From assembly GCA_963578625.1 (NCBI GenBank), contig CAUZEO010000342.1, positions 1-5,666 on the forward strand: DNA of 5,666 bases. The letters run 5' to 3'. Within the stretch, counting starts at the first letter, position 1, and each line of letters opens with the position of its first letter. This document shows positions 5,379 through 5,666 of this stretch, piece after piece. Below the pieces are notes generated by a model. The model did not search any database and had not been told where the DNA came from. It saw only the letters and a program-made list of their open reading frames with translations. Made by a program: the position numbers and the translations under genes. Source of the stretch: CAUZEO01 sp963578625. GTDB lineage: Bacteria > Verrucomicrobiota > Kiritimatiellia > SLOV01.

Positions 5379-5666
5379 CTACGAAAAAGATCCTCCGATA
5401 TACTCCCTGAAAGCGCCCCTCCCGTGGATGAGCGCCTGGATCTCCATGGACGGAAGAAGATACGGATCCGTTTCCTTCGTGATGTACCTTGCGGCCATCG
5501 GTGGACCGCCATCGGCCTCGTCGTCCCCCTCAACGCCCACGAGGTCGGCATACCGGACCTTTTCGCCGTCAACATCGTAATGAGCCTGCGTAATCCAAAG
5601 TCGTCCGAACCGATAGCGTTTCGCCACTTCGTCACGCGCGACGCTGCTGAAACTGGTCCCGGTAAA
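5379..5666 (-). CDS. C-terminal part of an unidentified minus-strand protein (5' end outside window)
   Basis: Reading from the window edge leftwards, the frame is open for 95 codons and stops at TAG (5381-5379). The product starts FTGTSFSSVARDEVAKRYRF, then contains FGRLWITQAHYDVDGEKV, an acidic stretch VGVEGDDEADGGPP, and ends EYIGGSFS. The mixed Asp/Glu/Lys/aromatic composition is typical of a real protein, whereas the opposite-strand reading over the same bases is Ser/Pro/Thr-rich, as expected of a shadow. A GTG at 5627 could start an 82-residue protein, but the open frame to the edge makes a longer gene more likely. I do not recognise a domain, catalytic motif or membrane segment. Its stop lies 6 bases from the end of the plus-strand remnant, so the two converge. 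No terminator hairpin is evident between them. Confidence 0.5.
   Translation of the reverse strand, partial: FTGTSFSSVARDEVAKRYRFGRLWITQAHYDVDGEKVRYADLVGVEGDDEADGGPPMAARYITKETDPYLLPSMEIQALIHGRGAFREYIGGSFS

Noticed and set aside
5227..5580. 117-codon plus-strand reading frame over the window end
   Set aside because: Its Ser/Pro/Thr-rich second half is the antisense of the better-composed minus-strand frame, and its first half overlaps another more protein-like frame.
5209..5640. GTCACGCGCG occurring at both 5209-5218 and 5631-5640 as a direct repeat pair or insertion footprint
   Set aside because: A single 10-base match in GC-rich DNA, with no element-like content between the copies, is compatible with chance.

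Overview
The window carries most of a carbohydrate uptake and activation locus on the plus strand, followed by a decayed region and the end of an unrelated minus-strand gene. Base composition is moderately GC-rich. The 499-base gap at 2248-2746 holds several degenerate short-period repeat tracts (CCACGGAG, ACACGAAA, ACAGAAGGAAACAAAG and ATTGGTCATT types). From memory, such tracts are common between genes in the Planctomycetota/Verrucomicrobiota/Lentisphaerota/Hydrogenedentota sphere. Together with the style of the binding lipoprotein this suggests a bacterium of that kind, but the assignment is tentative because no marker gene is present.

Layout: 1-1241 is the 3' part of a double-domain sugar ABC ATPase (RbsA/MglA class), cut by the window edge just after the first Walker A region. 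1243-2247 is its permease (RbsC/MglC class), one base after the ATPase stop and most simply started at a TTG. 2248-2746 is a repeat-rich intergenic region with a perfect hairpin, an imperfect inverted repeat, and a good Shine-Dalgarno at its end. 2747-3727 is the sugar-binding lipoprotein (RbsB-like), and 3751-4905 is a complete galactokinase (GalK). 4946-5150 is the N-terminal remnant of an amidohydrolase, with its reading frame broken inside a short C run. 5131-5372 holds protein-like readings split over two frames that I could not identify. 5379-5666 is the C-terminal end of an unidentified minus-strand gene that converges on this remnant.

How the genes work together: the lipoprotein captures a monosaccharide outside the inner membrane, the permease and ATPase import it, and galactokinase phosphorylates it to galactose-1-phosphate. 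The galactokinase lies 23 bases after the binding-protein gene, so galactose is the best guess for the transported sugar. That is inference from gene order; the transporter sequences alone fit several pentoses and hexoses.

I do not see a clearly new biological system here. The points most worth a second look are the repeat mosaic between permease and binding protein, the permease start, the frame-broken amidohydrolase with its scrambled tail, and the unidentified convergent gene.
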